Of a DNA stretch of 26,632 nt, positions 6,408 through 13,491 are shown piece after piece (position 1 is the first letter of the stretch; each line of letters begins with the position of its first letter). The notes below the pieces were generated by a model that was given only the letters and a program-made list of their open reading frames with translations, did not search any database and was not told the origin of the DNA. Made by a program: the position numbers and the translations under genes. Source of the stretch: CAYQVO01 sp964421085 (GTDB lineage Bacteria; Bdellovibrionota_C; UBA2361; CAYQVO01); assembly GCA_964421085.1 (NCBI GenBank), contig CAYQVO010000047.1, positions 1-26,632 on the forward strand, given 5' to 3'.

Positions 6408-7214
6408 CTACCGCCACACAACCCACATAACCAGCGCTGCAAGCGCAATACGGTACCACGCAAACGGGATCAGCGTGAACCGCCCCAGCATGGCGATGAA
6501 GACTCGGATGGCAACGACAGCTGAGACAAAAGAAACGGCAAACCCCGTAAGATAAAAAGGAAGATCTCCCGCTTCGATAAAAGGGAGACTCTTGTACCCG
6601 TCGAAAACCACCGCGGCAAACATCACCGGTACTGCGACGAGAAAAGAGAATTCGGCGGCAACCTTTCGTTCGAGACCGCAGAACAGGCCCCCGGCGATGG
6701 TACAGGCTGAGCGCGACATTCCGGGCCAGAGCGCAAGGCACTGCGCAAGTCCGATGAAAAAGGCATCCTTCACCGTAATCCCGCCTGCCTCCCGCACCCT
6801 GACTGCTTTCGCTCTCTTTTCAGCGAGGATCATAAGAAGCGCGCCCGCCACGAGGGCTGCAGCGACTGTACCAGTGGTGAAGAGATTCTCCTTTATAAAG
6901 CCGTGCAGGAGCGCACCAAGAACAAATGCCGGAAGGCATGCGACCCCGAATTTCACAATTCCGGCAAAGCCTTCGAGGCCGGAGATATGAAAGGCCTTCT
7001 CGAATTTCAGCAGTCCGGTGAAACGGCGGAAATAAAGGAGCACGACCGCGAGAATCGCCCCGAGTTGAATGAATACGTCGAAGAATTCCACTTTCCGGCC
7101 CTTGAGAGAAATGAGGTCTCCCACAATGATGAGGTGTCCGGTGCTGGATACAGGAAGAAATTCTGTGAGTCCCTCCACTATCCCAAGGAGCGCTGCTGAT
7201 GACAACTCATGCAT
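6408..7214 (-). CDS. uppP: Undecaprenyl-diphosphatase
   Basis: A 268-residue integral membrane protein of the UppP/BacA family. It dephosphorylates undecaprenyl diphosphate so that the lipid carrier can be reused for peptidoglycan and other envelope polymers. Both signature blocks are present: GLTEFLPVSSTGHL near residue 15-28 and PGMSRSACTI near 165-174. Several hydrophobic segments span the whole length, which is normal for the family. Its start overlaps the end of the upstream glycosyltransferase gene by eight bases, so the two are co-translated; that glycosyltransferase probably uses undecaprenyl-linked sugar, so the pairing is logical. Confidence 0.95.
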   Translation of the reverse strand: MHELSSAALLGIVEGLTEFLPVSSTGHLIIVGDLISLKGRKVEFFDVFIQLGAILAVVLLYFRRFTGLLKFEKAFHISGLEGFAGIVKFGVACLPAFVLGALLHGFIKENLFTTGTVAAALVAGALLMILAEKRAKAVRVREAGGITVKDAFFIGLAQCLALWPGMSRSACTIAGGLFCGLERKVAAEFSFLVAVPVMFAAVVFDGYKSLPFIEAGDLPFYLTGFAVSFVSAVVAIRVFIAMLGRFTLIPFAWYRIALAALVMWVVWR

Positions 7215-8970
7215 TTTCTGCTTCCACGATCTGAACCAGCACCGCCTTTTCGAGAGGCCGCATCACCCCGTGCGCGGATCGGTGACGAATCTTTATCCGG
7301 CCCGGGCCGAGCGCCGCCTCGAGGTTCTGCAGCTTGCTTTCATACAGCACAACATACATTCCCGGCTGAAAGCCGGTCTGAAGAGTCGTCATTCTCCTGC
7401 CCAGATAAAAACTGACGCCGTAAAACTCATTTCCGAAGGAGTACACTTCATCTTCTCCGGCAACAAGAGGAGATATCTGAGCCGCAAAATTTTTCGGCGA
7501 TATTCCTTTGGCAAACTGGGGGATCAGTACGGCGTGAGCTGAAAGATACACCGAAAACGTCAGAGCAAAGATTCCGCCGAGGAAACTTGTCGATGCCCCG
7601 AAGAAACGGGCGCCGAGGTGCATGACGGCGAACAGCATCGGAAGAAACAATACGGCCACCATGACCGCGTCGGAGGACATGAGAATCTGCAGCTGCTCGA
7701 CAGTAAAAAGAGATCCCTTCGATTTCAGGACAGGCGTCAGCAGTGAGCCCTTCGCTCCGATGAATATGACTGCGAGACAGACTGCTATCAGAAAAACACA
7801 GAGCCAGGAAAAGCTTTTCGCCGCGAGCCTCCTTGAAAGTATCCCGAGGGTGAGAATGTACTGAGCGGCGAGAAACGCAATGAAAGGATAGGCCGGAAGA
7901 AGATACACGCTCCGCTTCCCGGACGGGATTGAATAGAAGATGAACACACAGGCAAAACAGATCCACGAGAACCTCTCCAGAGCCGCGTGCGAGCGGAACC
8001 AGTCGCGGAATCTCTCCCCTACAAGCACGATTTTACGCTTCACTCTGAGACGCACGCTCAGCCATCGGAAACTCGCGGGTGTGGAGCGCATTGAGCGGTA
8101 AAGGGAAACGGCAAATGGCGACGCATACTTCTGCAGAAGACCGGGCAGAAATGGAAGTATCCACGGCAGGATGCCGATGAACAGTGTCAGAGCAAGATAA
8201 ATGACCGTATGAGAATGAGGCTTGTCCTCCATCGAACTCGTGAACCTGGCGATATTTTCGTAATTCACTCTGTCCAGGAATTCAGAGCCGCCTTCCAGAA
8301 TCGCGGCGATGTACCAGATGCCCGACAGGACGGCCGAAGGAACCGCCGCTTTCAGCAGAGCAGCGCCAATTTCCTTCCTTCGACGCCCCTCGACAGCCGA
8401 ATGCACGGCCAGCACTATGCATGGAAGAACGATGCCGACAGGTCCTTTCGCAAGTGTCGCGCCCACCATGAGCAGAATCAGGACGACTGGAATTCCTGCA
8501 AGCTTTCTGCCCGCCCACGAAAAGATCGCGAGAAAACTCCCTGCGACAAATACTGAATGGAGCATGTCGACCCGGGCGTCGACACTGAGCCTGAACCATT
8601 CGACAGAGCTGTACAGAAGGAGCATCGAAAGGGTCGCGAGTCTCCGGCCGCTCCACCGCTGAAGGAAAAGATAAAAGGTGATAAGGAAAATGCATGACGA
8701 GAGCGCGGAAGGGAACCTCGCTGTAAAAGGAGTCACCTTTCCGTGCGGAAGCGAGAACAGCGCTATGCACCAGTGAAGAAGCGGAGGCTTCGAGGCTGCG
8801 ATCCCCCCGTAACCCCTCGGAAGAATCACGTTCCCGTCGAGAACCGATTGAGCAGCAAGGACTTCCCGCCCTTCTCCCCGGGAGGAAAAATCCCGTTCTG
8901 ACAGCCAGAGCAGGCCTGTAAGGGCCACAAGAAGGCAGATAAGAGGAACTGGTCGGTTCGTCACAGGCAT
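7207..8970 (-). CDS. Family 39/83-type (ArnT-like) membrane glycosyltransferase
   Basis: A protein of about 587 residues with ten or more hydrophobic helices in the N-terminal two thirds and a soluble C-terminal domain. This is the layout of the PMT/ArnT superfamily, which transfers sugars from polyprenyl-phosphate donors at the outer face of the inner membrane. The first loop has the acidic RGEGREVLAAQSVLDGN motif (usually DEaRya..ar.ml..G), followed by SKPPLLHW (compare yfeKPPLlyW), a strong family mark. Acceptor and sugar are unknown; lipid A, another lipid or a protein are possible. I prefer the ATG at 8968-8970, next to the first hydrophobic helix, over an upstream ATG at 9021. The gene follows an HPt gene and overlaps uppP. 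Confidence 0.85.
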   Translation of the reverse strand: MPVTNRPVPLICLLVALTGLLWLSERDFSSRGEGREVLAAQSVLDGNVILPRGYGGIAASKPPLLHWCIALFSLPHGKVTPFTARFPSALSSCIFLITFYLFLQRWSGRRLATLSMLLLYSSVEWFRLSVDARVDMLHSVFVAGSFLAIFSWAGRKLAGIPVVLILLMVGATLAKGPVGIVLPCIVLAVHSAVEGRRRKEIGAALLKAAVPSAVLSGIWYIAAILEGGSEFLDRVNYENIARFTSSMEDKPHSHTVIYLALTLFIGILPWILPFLPGLLQKYASPFAVSLYRSMRSTPASFRWLSVRLRVKRKIVLVGERFRDWFRSHAALERFSWICFACVFIFYSIPSGKRSVYLLPAYPFIAFLAAQYILTLGILSRRLAAKSFSWLCVFLIAVCLAVIFIGAKGSLLTPVLKSKGSLFTVEQLQILMSSDAVMVAVLFLPMLFAVMHLGARFFGASTSFLGGIFALTFSVYLSAHAVLIPQFAKGISPKNFAAQISPLVAGEDEVYSFGNEFYGVSFYLGRRMTTLQTGFQPGMYVVLYESKLQNLEAALGPGRIKIRHRSAHGVMRPLEKAVLVQIVEAENA

Positions 8971-9032
8971 AATGTGCTTATATCCTGCCCGGAAGGGAAA
9001 AGGAAACGCAGCTCTTCGCATTTTGAGGCTGA

Positions 9033-9413
9033 TTACCGGGCGGGCTCTGACGGCACCTTGAATCCCCGGCTTTCGAGGAAAGCGGCTGCATTCGAAAGGA
9101 ATTCGGCGATCTCCTCCTTGAGCTTCTGCAGAAGCAACGGGCCCTGTTCGAGCCTCTCCTCTTTCCCGGCTTTCTCCAGTTCGAACGCAGCTGCATGGGC
9201 AAGCATGCCCCCGAGGTTTCCAAGAGCGCTCTTTATTGAGTGAGCTTTCCTGTTCACTCCGTACGCATCGCCTGCCGCGAGCGCCCCTTCAAGCTCTGAA
9301 ATCTGCGTCCCGTGCTCCTCGATGAAAATCTCAACGAGCTCTCTCAAGAGCTCCAGGTCGTTCTCGACTCTGCTCATCACCGCATCTTCATCAAATACGA
9401 GCAGCTGATTCAT
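9033..9413 (-). CDS. HPt-domain phosphotransfer protein
   Basis: A 126-residue, all-helical, stand-alone histidine phosphotransfer domain. The phosphorylated residue is predicted to be His58 in RKAHSIKSALGNLGG, the standard HPt motif (aHtLKGsa.nlGa). The N-terminal segment LLRELVEIFIEEHGTQISEL is the first long helix of such domains. Stand-alone HPt proteins relay phosphate between a hybrid kinase and a response regulator; neither partner kinase is in the window. Response-regulator-like genes lie divergently at 9636 and 9940. The glycosyltransferase gene follows 62 bases downstream on the same strand, with no visible terminator. Confidence 0.88.
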   Translation of the reverse strand: MNQLLVFDEDAVMSRVENDLELLRELVEIFIEEHGTQISELEGALAAGDAYGVNRKAHSIKSALGNLGGMLAHAAAFELEKAGKEERLEQGPLLLQKLKEEIAEFLSNAAAFLESRGFKVPSEPAR

Positions 9414-9506
9414 GTTCTAACCTTTTGAATTTTGAAAAGCCCGGACTTTACCACCCGCACTGCCGGTCTTCAAACGGATTGCCCCATAACAGAGGTTTAT
9501 GACACA

Positions 9507-9542
9507 TTACTTTACTGAAAATCATTCACGTTTTACTTTACT
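9507..9542. repeat. Direct repeat TTACTTTACT x2 in a divergent intergenic region
   Basis: TTACTTTACT occurs at 9507-9516 and again at 9533-9542, centres 26 bases apart, between the HPt gene (minus) and the receiver remnant (plus). Two direct copies in a divergent promoter region are compatible with binding sites for a tandem-site regulator, but the sequence is T/A-rich and simple. Confidence 0.4.
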
Positions 9543-9635
9543 TTGTGAGCTTTATTCAGCCGGTAAAGCATCATATAACCCGGAACGCATGCATAGGCTA
9601 TTCGCATACCCTCTTTGTTTCTGGAGAGCAGAACG

Positions 9636-9862
9636 GTGGCAGTCGAGAAAATCCTGATAATCGATGACGACAAGATCAACCGGAAGATTATCGCCCGGAG
9701 TGTCGAACAGCTGGGGCTTGTGGCTGTTCAGTGCGCGAACGGCAAGCAGGGCTGGGAGGCCTTATGCGAGAATGAAGATATCTCGTACGTAATCACGGAT
9801 ATAAAGATCATATTGAGAAGCTGAGAAAAGCGAAGTCGAATGGAGCGGAAATTGCTGAATAA
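9636..9862 (+). pseudogene. Decayed response-regulator receiver domain
   Basis: From a GTG at 9636, with GGAGAG seven bases upstream, the frame reads VAVEKILIIDDDKINRKIIA, the first strand of a receiver with its acidic pair. It continues to YVITDIK, where the phospho-acceptor aspartate is expected, then stops at 9824 after ten more bases' worth of unrelated codons. In another frame the DNA continues KDHIEKLRKAKSNGAEIAE and stops at 9860-9862, a plausible receiver C-terminal helix. The middle of the domain (about 50 residues) is therefore missing and the frame is shifted: most likely a deletion in a CheY-like gene. It is also possible that the 62-codon product is still made as a receiver fragment. 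Confidence 0.65.
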
Positions 9863-9939
9863 AAAGACTTTTGTGCCGGCATTCACTCAAGTTGAATCAG
9901 CGCAACGTCGATAAAAGGATTGGGGAAAATCTTAATATC

Positions 9940-10665
9940 ATGAGTTTTCGAAAATTCAACTGTGTCATTCTGGATCCCATCATGGATACGCGTATGCGTC
10001 TGAAACAGGCAACGCAGGCGGTCCAGGATTTCGGTGCGACACACAGTGCTTCGAGCCCCGACGAAGCCATCCGGATCTGCAAAGGCGACCAGGAAATCGA
10101 TGTTGTCTTCGTCACTGGAAGACTTCCTCGTGAGGAATTCTCTTCATTCGTAGAAGATGCCAAGAAAACGAAACAGGGAGAGGATTCTGCCTACGTTCTT
10201 GTGCTCAAATCACATGCCGACACCCAGAGCGATCTCGCCGCAGGCATGATGGCGGGCGCCGATGGAATTCTCTGCGAGCCTTACTCAGTCGACCAGCTTG
10301 TTGAGATTACGCGGCTCGCCTCCCGGGTCAGAAAGGAAAGGTCCGACACCAGAGAGCGCATAGCGATCGGCATTATGGTCGATGAACTGGTTACTCAGCT
10401 TGATCTGGTCGCGTTCCTCAAGGCGTGCGGATGCGAACCCGGGACAAGCATAAAAACCCTCAGAGATCTGGGAGAAAAAATTCACGATCTTCAGCCTGAA
10501 TTTCACCCGACCTACTTCGAGTTGATCGGGGAGAAATTTGAACAGGTCCCGCCGCCCAAACGGGCTTTTCAGACTAAAATCTACGCCGGGGCCAGCTCCC
10601 GGGTCCGGCAGCAGATGGAGCGCCGGATACACGCTGAACTTTCCAGCCGGAAAAAGACCCAATAA
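9940..10665 (+). CDS. Pseudo-receiver (response-regulator-like) protein of unknown output
   Basis: A 241-residue protein. Residues 1-125 follow the receiver fold pattern: VILDP first strand, DVVFVTGRLP third strand, AYVLVLKSH fourth strand and MMAGADGILCEPYSVDQLVEI for the fifth strand. However, the phospho-acceptor aspartate is replaced by Thr59 and the conserved lysine before the cis-proline by Glu113, so it should not be phosphorylated. Residues 130-241 (ERIAIGIMVDELVTQLDLVA onward) are helical and match no output domain I know. I choose the ATG at 9940; the open frame extends to 9871 without a good start. It lies 78 bases after a decayed receiver gene and before a long gene-free stretch. 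Confidence 0.75.
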   Translation: MSFRKFNCVILDPIMDTRMRLKQATQAVQDFGATHSASSPDEAIRICKGDQEIDVVFVTGRLPREEFSSFVEDAKKTKQGEDSAYVLVLKSHADTQSDLAAGMMAGADGILCEPYSVDQLVEITRLASRVRKERSDTRERIAIGIMVDELVTQLDLVAFLKACGCEPGTSIKTLRDLGEKIHDLQPEFHPTYFELIGEKFEQVPPPKRAFQTKIYAGASSRVRQQMERRIHAELSSRKKTQ

Positions 10666-10693
10666 GCCGGGAAGGCCGCCGTCCCTTCGCCCC

Positions 10694-10706
10694 GCCCCTC
10701 AGGGGC
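10694..10706 (+). other. Small GC-rich hairpin after the pseudo-receiver gene
   Basis: GCCCC-TCA-GGGGC lies 29 bases after the stop at 10665, with a flanking GAAGG/CCTTC pair just upstream. There is no T-run, so it would be a poor intrinsic terminator. Confidence 0.3.
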
Positions 10707-10854
10707 CCGCTGCGGCGATTTCACCCGCTGGTTGCCTGGATCGTGCATTTCTGATACATTAACCAACCGTCGCTGCATTACTGCCGGTATGAGCATTAAT
10801 CGTGGCGGCACGTTGCATAAGTACTGGGGTGGTAGAGATTTCGGTGCTCGCGTG

Positions 10855-10883
10855 AAGCGGCTATCACTGTTGAAGTGACGCTT
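10855..10883 (+). other. Bulged stem-loop in the gene-free stretch before speD
   Basis: AAGCG (10855-10859) pairs with CGCTT (10879-10883), and after a four-base bulge TCACT (10864-10868) pairs with AGTGA (10874-10878) over a five-base loop. AATTTT follows. A smaller GGGAA/TTCCC pair lies at 10900-10904 and 10914-10918. The 10666-11166 stretch has no gene; see the separate finding. Confidence 0.4.
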
Positions 10884-10965
10884 AATTTTGGCGTTCTATG
10901 GGAAGAGCAGTTTTTCCCGTGAATTGCTGGTGAAGGCTGGGAAATATGCACGAGTCACTTAACCA

Positions 10966-11007
10966 CTCTGATCAGTATTTCTGATCAGAGCTCTCTCACA
11001 TAGAGCT
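10966..11007 (+). other. Perfect 10-bp inverted repeat plus a second hairpin
   Basis: CTCTGATCAG (10966-10975) and CTGATCAGAG (10981-10990) form a perfect ten-base stem over the loop TATTT. Immediately after, AGCTCT (10989-10994) pairs with AGAGCT (11002-11007), followed within ten bases by TTTTTG. This could be a terminator/antiterminator-like pair or a dyad operator. Confidence 0.55.
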
Positions 11008-11040
11008 TATCTAGTTTTTGTCTGCTCGTTAATTTGGGGG

Positions 11041-11138
11041 GCAGGAATTATATAAGGGTCTCCAATCGCAAGTCCTTTCTATTGGTAAAGCGAAGCAAGA
11101 CCTGCAAAAGGCGTGGGATACGTCTTTGCAAAGAACGT
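11041..11138 (+). promoter_or_regulatory. Candidate structured 5' leader of the speD operon
   Basis: GCAGG (11041-11045) can close with CCTGC (11101-11105) around an inner CCAAT/ATTGG pair (11062-11066 and 11081-11085). It is followed by ACGTCTTTGCAAAGAACGT at 11120-11138, whose core CTTTGCAAAG is a perfect palindrome. The GGAG ribosome site of speD comes about 15 bases later. The arrangement could be a leader RNA that senses polyamine or S-adenosylmethionine, or a protein-binding dyad. It matches no riboswitch class I can recognise. Confidence 0.35.
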
Positions 11139-11166
11139 ATTTGGGTTTTCTTTGGAGTAATCGCCA

Positions 11167-11568
11167 ATGCAAGCGCTGGGAAGACATGTTCTCGCAGAAC
11201 TCTATGACTGCGATAAGGAGTTGATAAACGATCAAGAGTTTATCGAGGAGATAATGCTCAGAGCTGTGGAAGTTTCAGGCGCGACGATAGTCAAGCCGGT
11301 CTTTCACAAGTTCAATCCGCATGGAGTAAGCGGCGTCGTTGTTATCGCCGAATCCCACTTTACTATCCATACCTGGCCTGAATATGGATACTGCGCCCTC
11401 GATATCTTCACCTGCGGTGACGTGATCGACAACTATGCGGCGCTTACCTTCATAAGGGAAAAACTGATGGCGAAAGGCGTTTCGGTTTCCGAGGTGAAGC
11501 GTGGTGTATTGAACCTCGGCGTAGAGTTGAAGCACAAACCTGATGCTGAATCTGCGGTATGTATCTGA
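11167..11568 (+). CDS. speD: S-adenosylmethionine decarboxylase proenzyme
   Basis: A 133-residue proenzyme of the small bacterial type. It self-cleaves between Glu62 and Ser63 (AESHFTIHTWPEYGYCALD) to create the pyruvoyl group that decarboxylates S-adenosylmethionine, giving the aminopropyl donor for spermidine. Ser63, His68 and Cys83 (DIFTCG) fall at exactly the numbers known for the Thermotoga maritima enzyme. Length is normal. It is the first gene of an operon with a second SpeD-like gene (31-base gap) and speE. A GGAG ribosome site lies before the ATG, and the leader upstream is rich in inverted repeats. Confidence 0.96.
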   Translation: MQALGRHVLAELYDCDKELINDQEFIEEIMLRAVEVSGATIVKPVFHKFNPHGVSGVVVIAESHFTIHTWPEYGYCALDIFTCGDVIDNYAALTFIREKLMAKGVSVSEVKRGVLNLGVELKHKPDAESAVCI

Positions 11569-11599
11569 AAAATATCGGGCTTCGGAAAGGAGAAGAAAA

Positions 11600-12025
11600 G
11601 TGAGCTGCGCGGGAAACACTGAAAATTGCGAAAGAATCATTGCTGCGACAGGACCCGGCGAAGGACCAGGTCTCGAAGTGTGGGGACTGCTGACAAGCAT
11701 CGATCTCGAGAACTGCGACCCCGGATTAGTCAGGTCCGCCGGGGCGATCAGGGAATTCACATCGAGGCTCTGCAGTCTGATAAAAATGAAGCCGTTCGGG
11801 GAGTGTCATGTCGTGCATTTTGGACAGGATGAGAAAGTCGAAGGGTTTTCCATGTTCCAGCTCATCGAGACTTCCTGCATTTCAGGTCACTTTGCGAATG
11901 CGACGAACCGCGCATATCTGGACGTTTTTTCATGCAAAATGTACGAGCCGACTGTCGTTGCTGAATTCGCTAAAGAGTTCTTCAAAGGCTCCAAATACCG
12001 GATGCATGTGACGGAGAGATATTGA
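11600..12025 (+). CDS. Second SpeD-like pyruvoyl-type protein
   Basis: A 141-residue protein starting at GTG 11600, with AGGAG seven bases upstream. It is homologous to SpeD: WGLLTSIDLENCDP at the N-terminus, ECHVVHFG in the centre, and LIETSCISGHFANATN followed by YLDVFSC. Aligned on the last motif, Ser92, His97 and Cys112 have the same 5 and 15 residue spacings as Ser63, His68 and Cys83 of SpeD, so self-processing remains plausible, but the cleavage pair is Thr-Ser instead of Glu-Ser. SpeD homologues that became pyruvoyl-dependent ornithine or arginine decarboxylases have, to my knowledge, been reported; such an activity would supply putrescine for SpeE next door. Alternatively it is an inactive or regulatory partner of SpeD. 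Confidence 0.85.
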   Translation: MSCAGNTENCERIIAATGPGEGPGLEVWGLLTSIDLENCDPGLVRSAGAIREFTSRLCSLIKMKPFGECHVVHFGQDEKVEGFSMFQLIETSCISGHFANATNRAYLDVFSCKMYEPTVVAEFAKEFFKGSKYRMHVTERY

Positions 12026-12035
12026 CGGGGGCCGC

Positions 12036-12902
12036 ATGCAGGATGAAGGACAGAGCGGTCTCCAGATATGGGGAGAGGAGATTCTCGAAATTCCCCGCGG
12101 GAAGACTCTAAAATTCCAGATCAAGCGGACTGTATTTTCCAGGACCACACCCTTTCAGCAGCTTGACATTGTCGACACCGTCGCGTACGGCCGGATGATG
12201 CTCCTCGACGGTGTCATCATGCTCACAGAGTCCGACGAATTCTCCTATCATGAAATGATTACCCATGTGCCCATGCTCAGTCATGCGAAGCCTGAACGAG
12301 TGCTTGTGGTGGGCGGAGGCGACGGGGGTGTCGTCCGCGAAGCGTTGAAACATCCGTCAGTCAGGGAAGTTCACCTCTGTGAACTGGATGAGGATGTGGT
12401 CGAAGCCGCCCGAAAATACTTCCCTGCTCTCTCGTCCGGACTGTCTGATCCACGAGTCCGGATAAAGTATGAAGACGGCGCAAAATACATCCAGGATAAT
12501 GAAGCCTGTTTCGACGTAATAATCGTCGATTCCACAGACCCAATCGGGCCCGGCGCTGTTCTCTTCCAGGAACCCTTTTACAGAGCAATGAAGGCTGCCC
12601 TTAAACCAGGCGGCATCGCGGTTACTCAGTCCGAGAGCTTCTTCGATGAAGCTGAAATTATGCGTCATCTCTTCAGCTTCATCCCGTTGGTATTCAAATA
12701 TTACGGTTACTACTGGACCTGCGTCCCGACCTATCCATCGGGAATCATTGGATTCTCCTTTGTTTCAGATTCAGTCAATCCTGACTCCGTGAAACCTGAA
12801 CCTCAGAGGGTGCCATCGGGTCTCCGTTACTACAACCCTGAGACTCACTGCGCAGCATTTGCAGTGCCTGAATTCGTCAGGAAAATCACAGGCAGAGAAT
12901 AA
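12036..12902 (+). CDS. speE: Spermidine synthase (polyamine aminopropyltransferase)
   Basis: A 288-residue enzyme that transfers the aminopropyl group from decarboxylated S-adenosylmethionine to putrescine. It shows the N-terminal beta domain, the nucleotide-binding GGGDGG (about residue 93-98), the acidic ELDEDVVE strand end, the catalytic DSTDPIGPG loop, and YYWTCVPTYPSG near residue 225-236, all diagnostic for SpeE. It begins ten bases after the SpeD-like gene with a G-rich ribosome site, completing a three-gene polyamine operon. Some family members use agmatine or cadaverine, which cannot be decided here. Confidence 0.95.
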   Translation: MQDEGQSGLQIWGEEILEIPRGKTLKFQIKRTVFSRTTPFQQLDIVDTVAYGRMMLLDGVIMLTESDEFSYHEMITHVPMLSHAKPERVLVVGGGDGGVVREALKHPSVREVHLCELDEDVVEAARKYFPALSSGLSDPRVRIKYEDGAKYIQDNEACFDVIIVDSTDPIGPGAVLFQEPFYRAMKAALKPGGIAVTQSESFFDEAEIMRHLFSFIPLVFKYYGYYWTCVPTYPSGIIGFSFVSDSVNPDSVKPEPQRVPSGLRYYNPETHCAAFAVPEFVRKITGRE

Positions 12903-12989
12903 CTGGAATAACCGGGAGTCTTGTTGTTTAGGATCCGCATGTCCGGTAAAATCACGGTTGGCGAAGGAGTTTCACCTGGAGGCCCTCAA

Positions 12990-13460
12990 ATGAATATGAA
13001 GACTTTTTCCCCCGTACTTATTGCCCTTGTGCTGGTTCTGGTTTCGTCTGAAATAACCCCTGCTGCAGGATATTCCTGCTCATCACCATCCACTGTAAAA
13101 CAGCGCTGCAATGCGGATTTGGCAGGATTTAAGAGGGCCGTACGCGAGAAAGTCCTCGCCGACATGCGGGCATCGGGAACCTTATGTGGTTCCTCAGTCC
13201 GTGTTCGAATCAAAAGAACGGCAACTCCCAGAAAGACGAAGCCATATGAAGAAATTCTCGCAGGCTTTGTTGTCAGCGACGTAAATTCCGATCCTCTCCA
13301 CGGCGTCACCATAACAGGAAGCGCAGATCCTGATACTTCGCTCGAACGATGCGCTGTACCGGTGGACGTAACTGTAATCGTAGTCATCAAGAGTCCGGGA
13401 GATTACTCCGAAAAGCGAACAACTTCGAGGATTGAGCTGCCGGGGGTGTATGTAAAATAA
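12990..13460 (+). CDS. Small secreted protein of unknown function
   Basis: A 157-residue protein with a clear signal peptide: a short basic start (MNMK), a hydrophobic core (VLIALVLVLVSS) and a likely cleavage after TPAAG. The mature part has cysteines in YSCSSPSTVKQRCNADL, GTLCGSS and ERCAVP, which could form two disulfides in the periplasm, followed by beta-rich sequence ending at VYVK. I do not recognise the family. I start at ATG 12990, which has GGAGG eight bases upstream, rather than at the upstream end of the frame (12921). It follows speE by 87 bases without an obvious promoter or terminator, so it may be read from the polyamine operon, but no functional link is evident. Confidence 0.7.
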   Translation: MNMKTFSPVLIALVLVLVSSEITPAAGYSCSSPSTVKQRCNADLAGFKRAVREKVLADMRASGTLCGSSVRVRIKRTATPRKTKPYEEILAGFVVSDVNSDPLHGVTITGSADPDTSLERCAVPVDVTVIVVIKSPGDYSEKRTTSRIELPGVYVK

Positions 13461-13462
13461 GA

Positions 13463-13480
13463 CATTCGAAATATCGAATG
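13463..13480. terminator. Hairpin between convergent genes
   Basis: CATTCGA-AATA-TCGAATG is a perfect seven-base stem with a four-base loop, placed three bases after the secreted-protein gene and twelve bases after the end of the convergent zinc-ribbon gene. It has no T-run on either side, so terminator function is only suggested by position. Confidence 0.4.
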
Positions 13481-13491
13481 GCCGCCTTGCT

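Noticed and set aside
6179..6430. Plus-strand 83-codon open frame before uppP
   Set aside because: No ribosome site, no family pattern, and it runs into the antisense of uppP.
8971..9021. Upstream start of the membrane glycosyltransferase
   Set aside because: The added 17 residues (basic and aromatic) precede a normal start next to the first membrane helix and have no better ribosome site.
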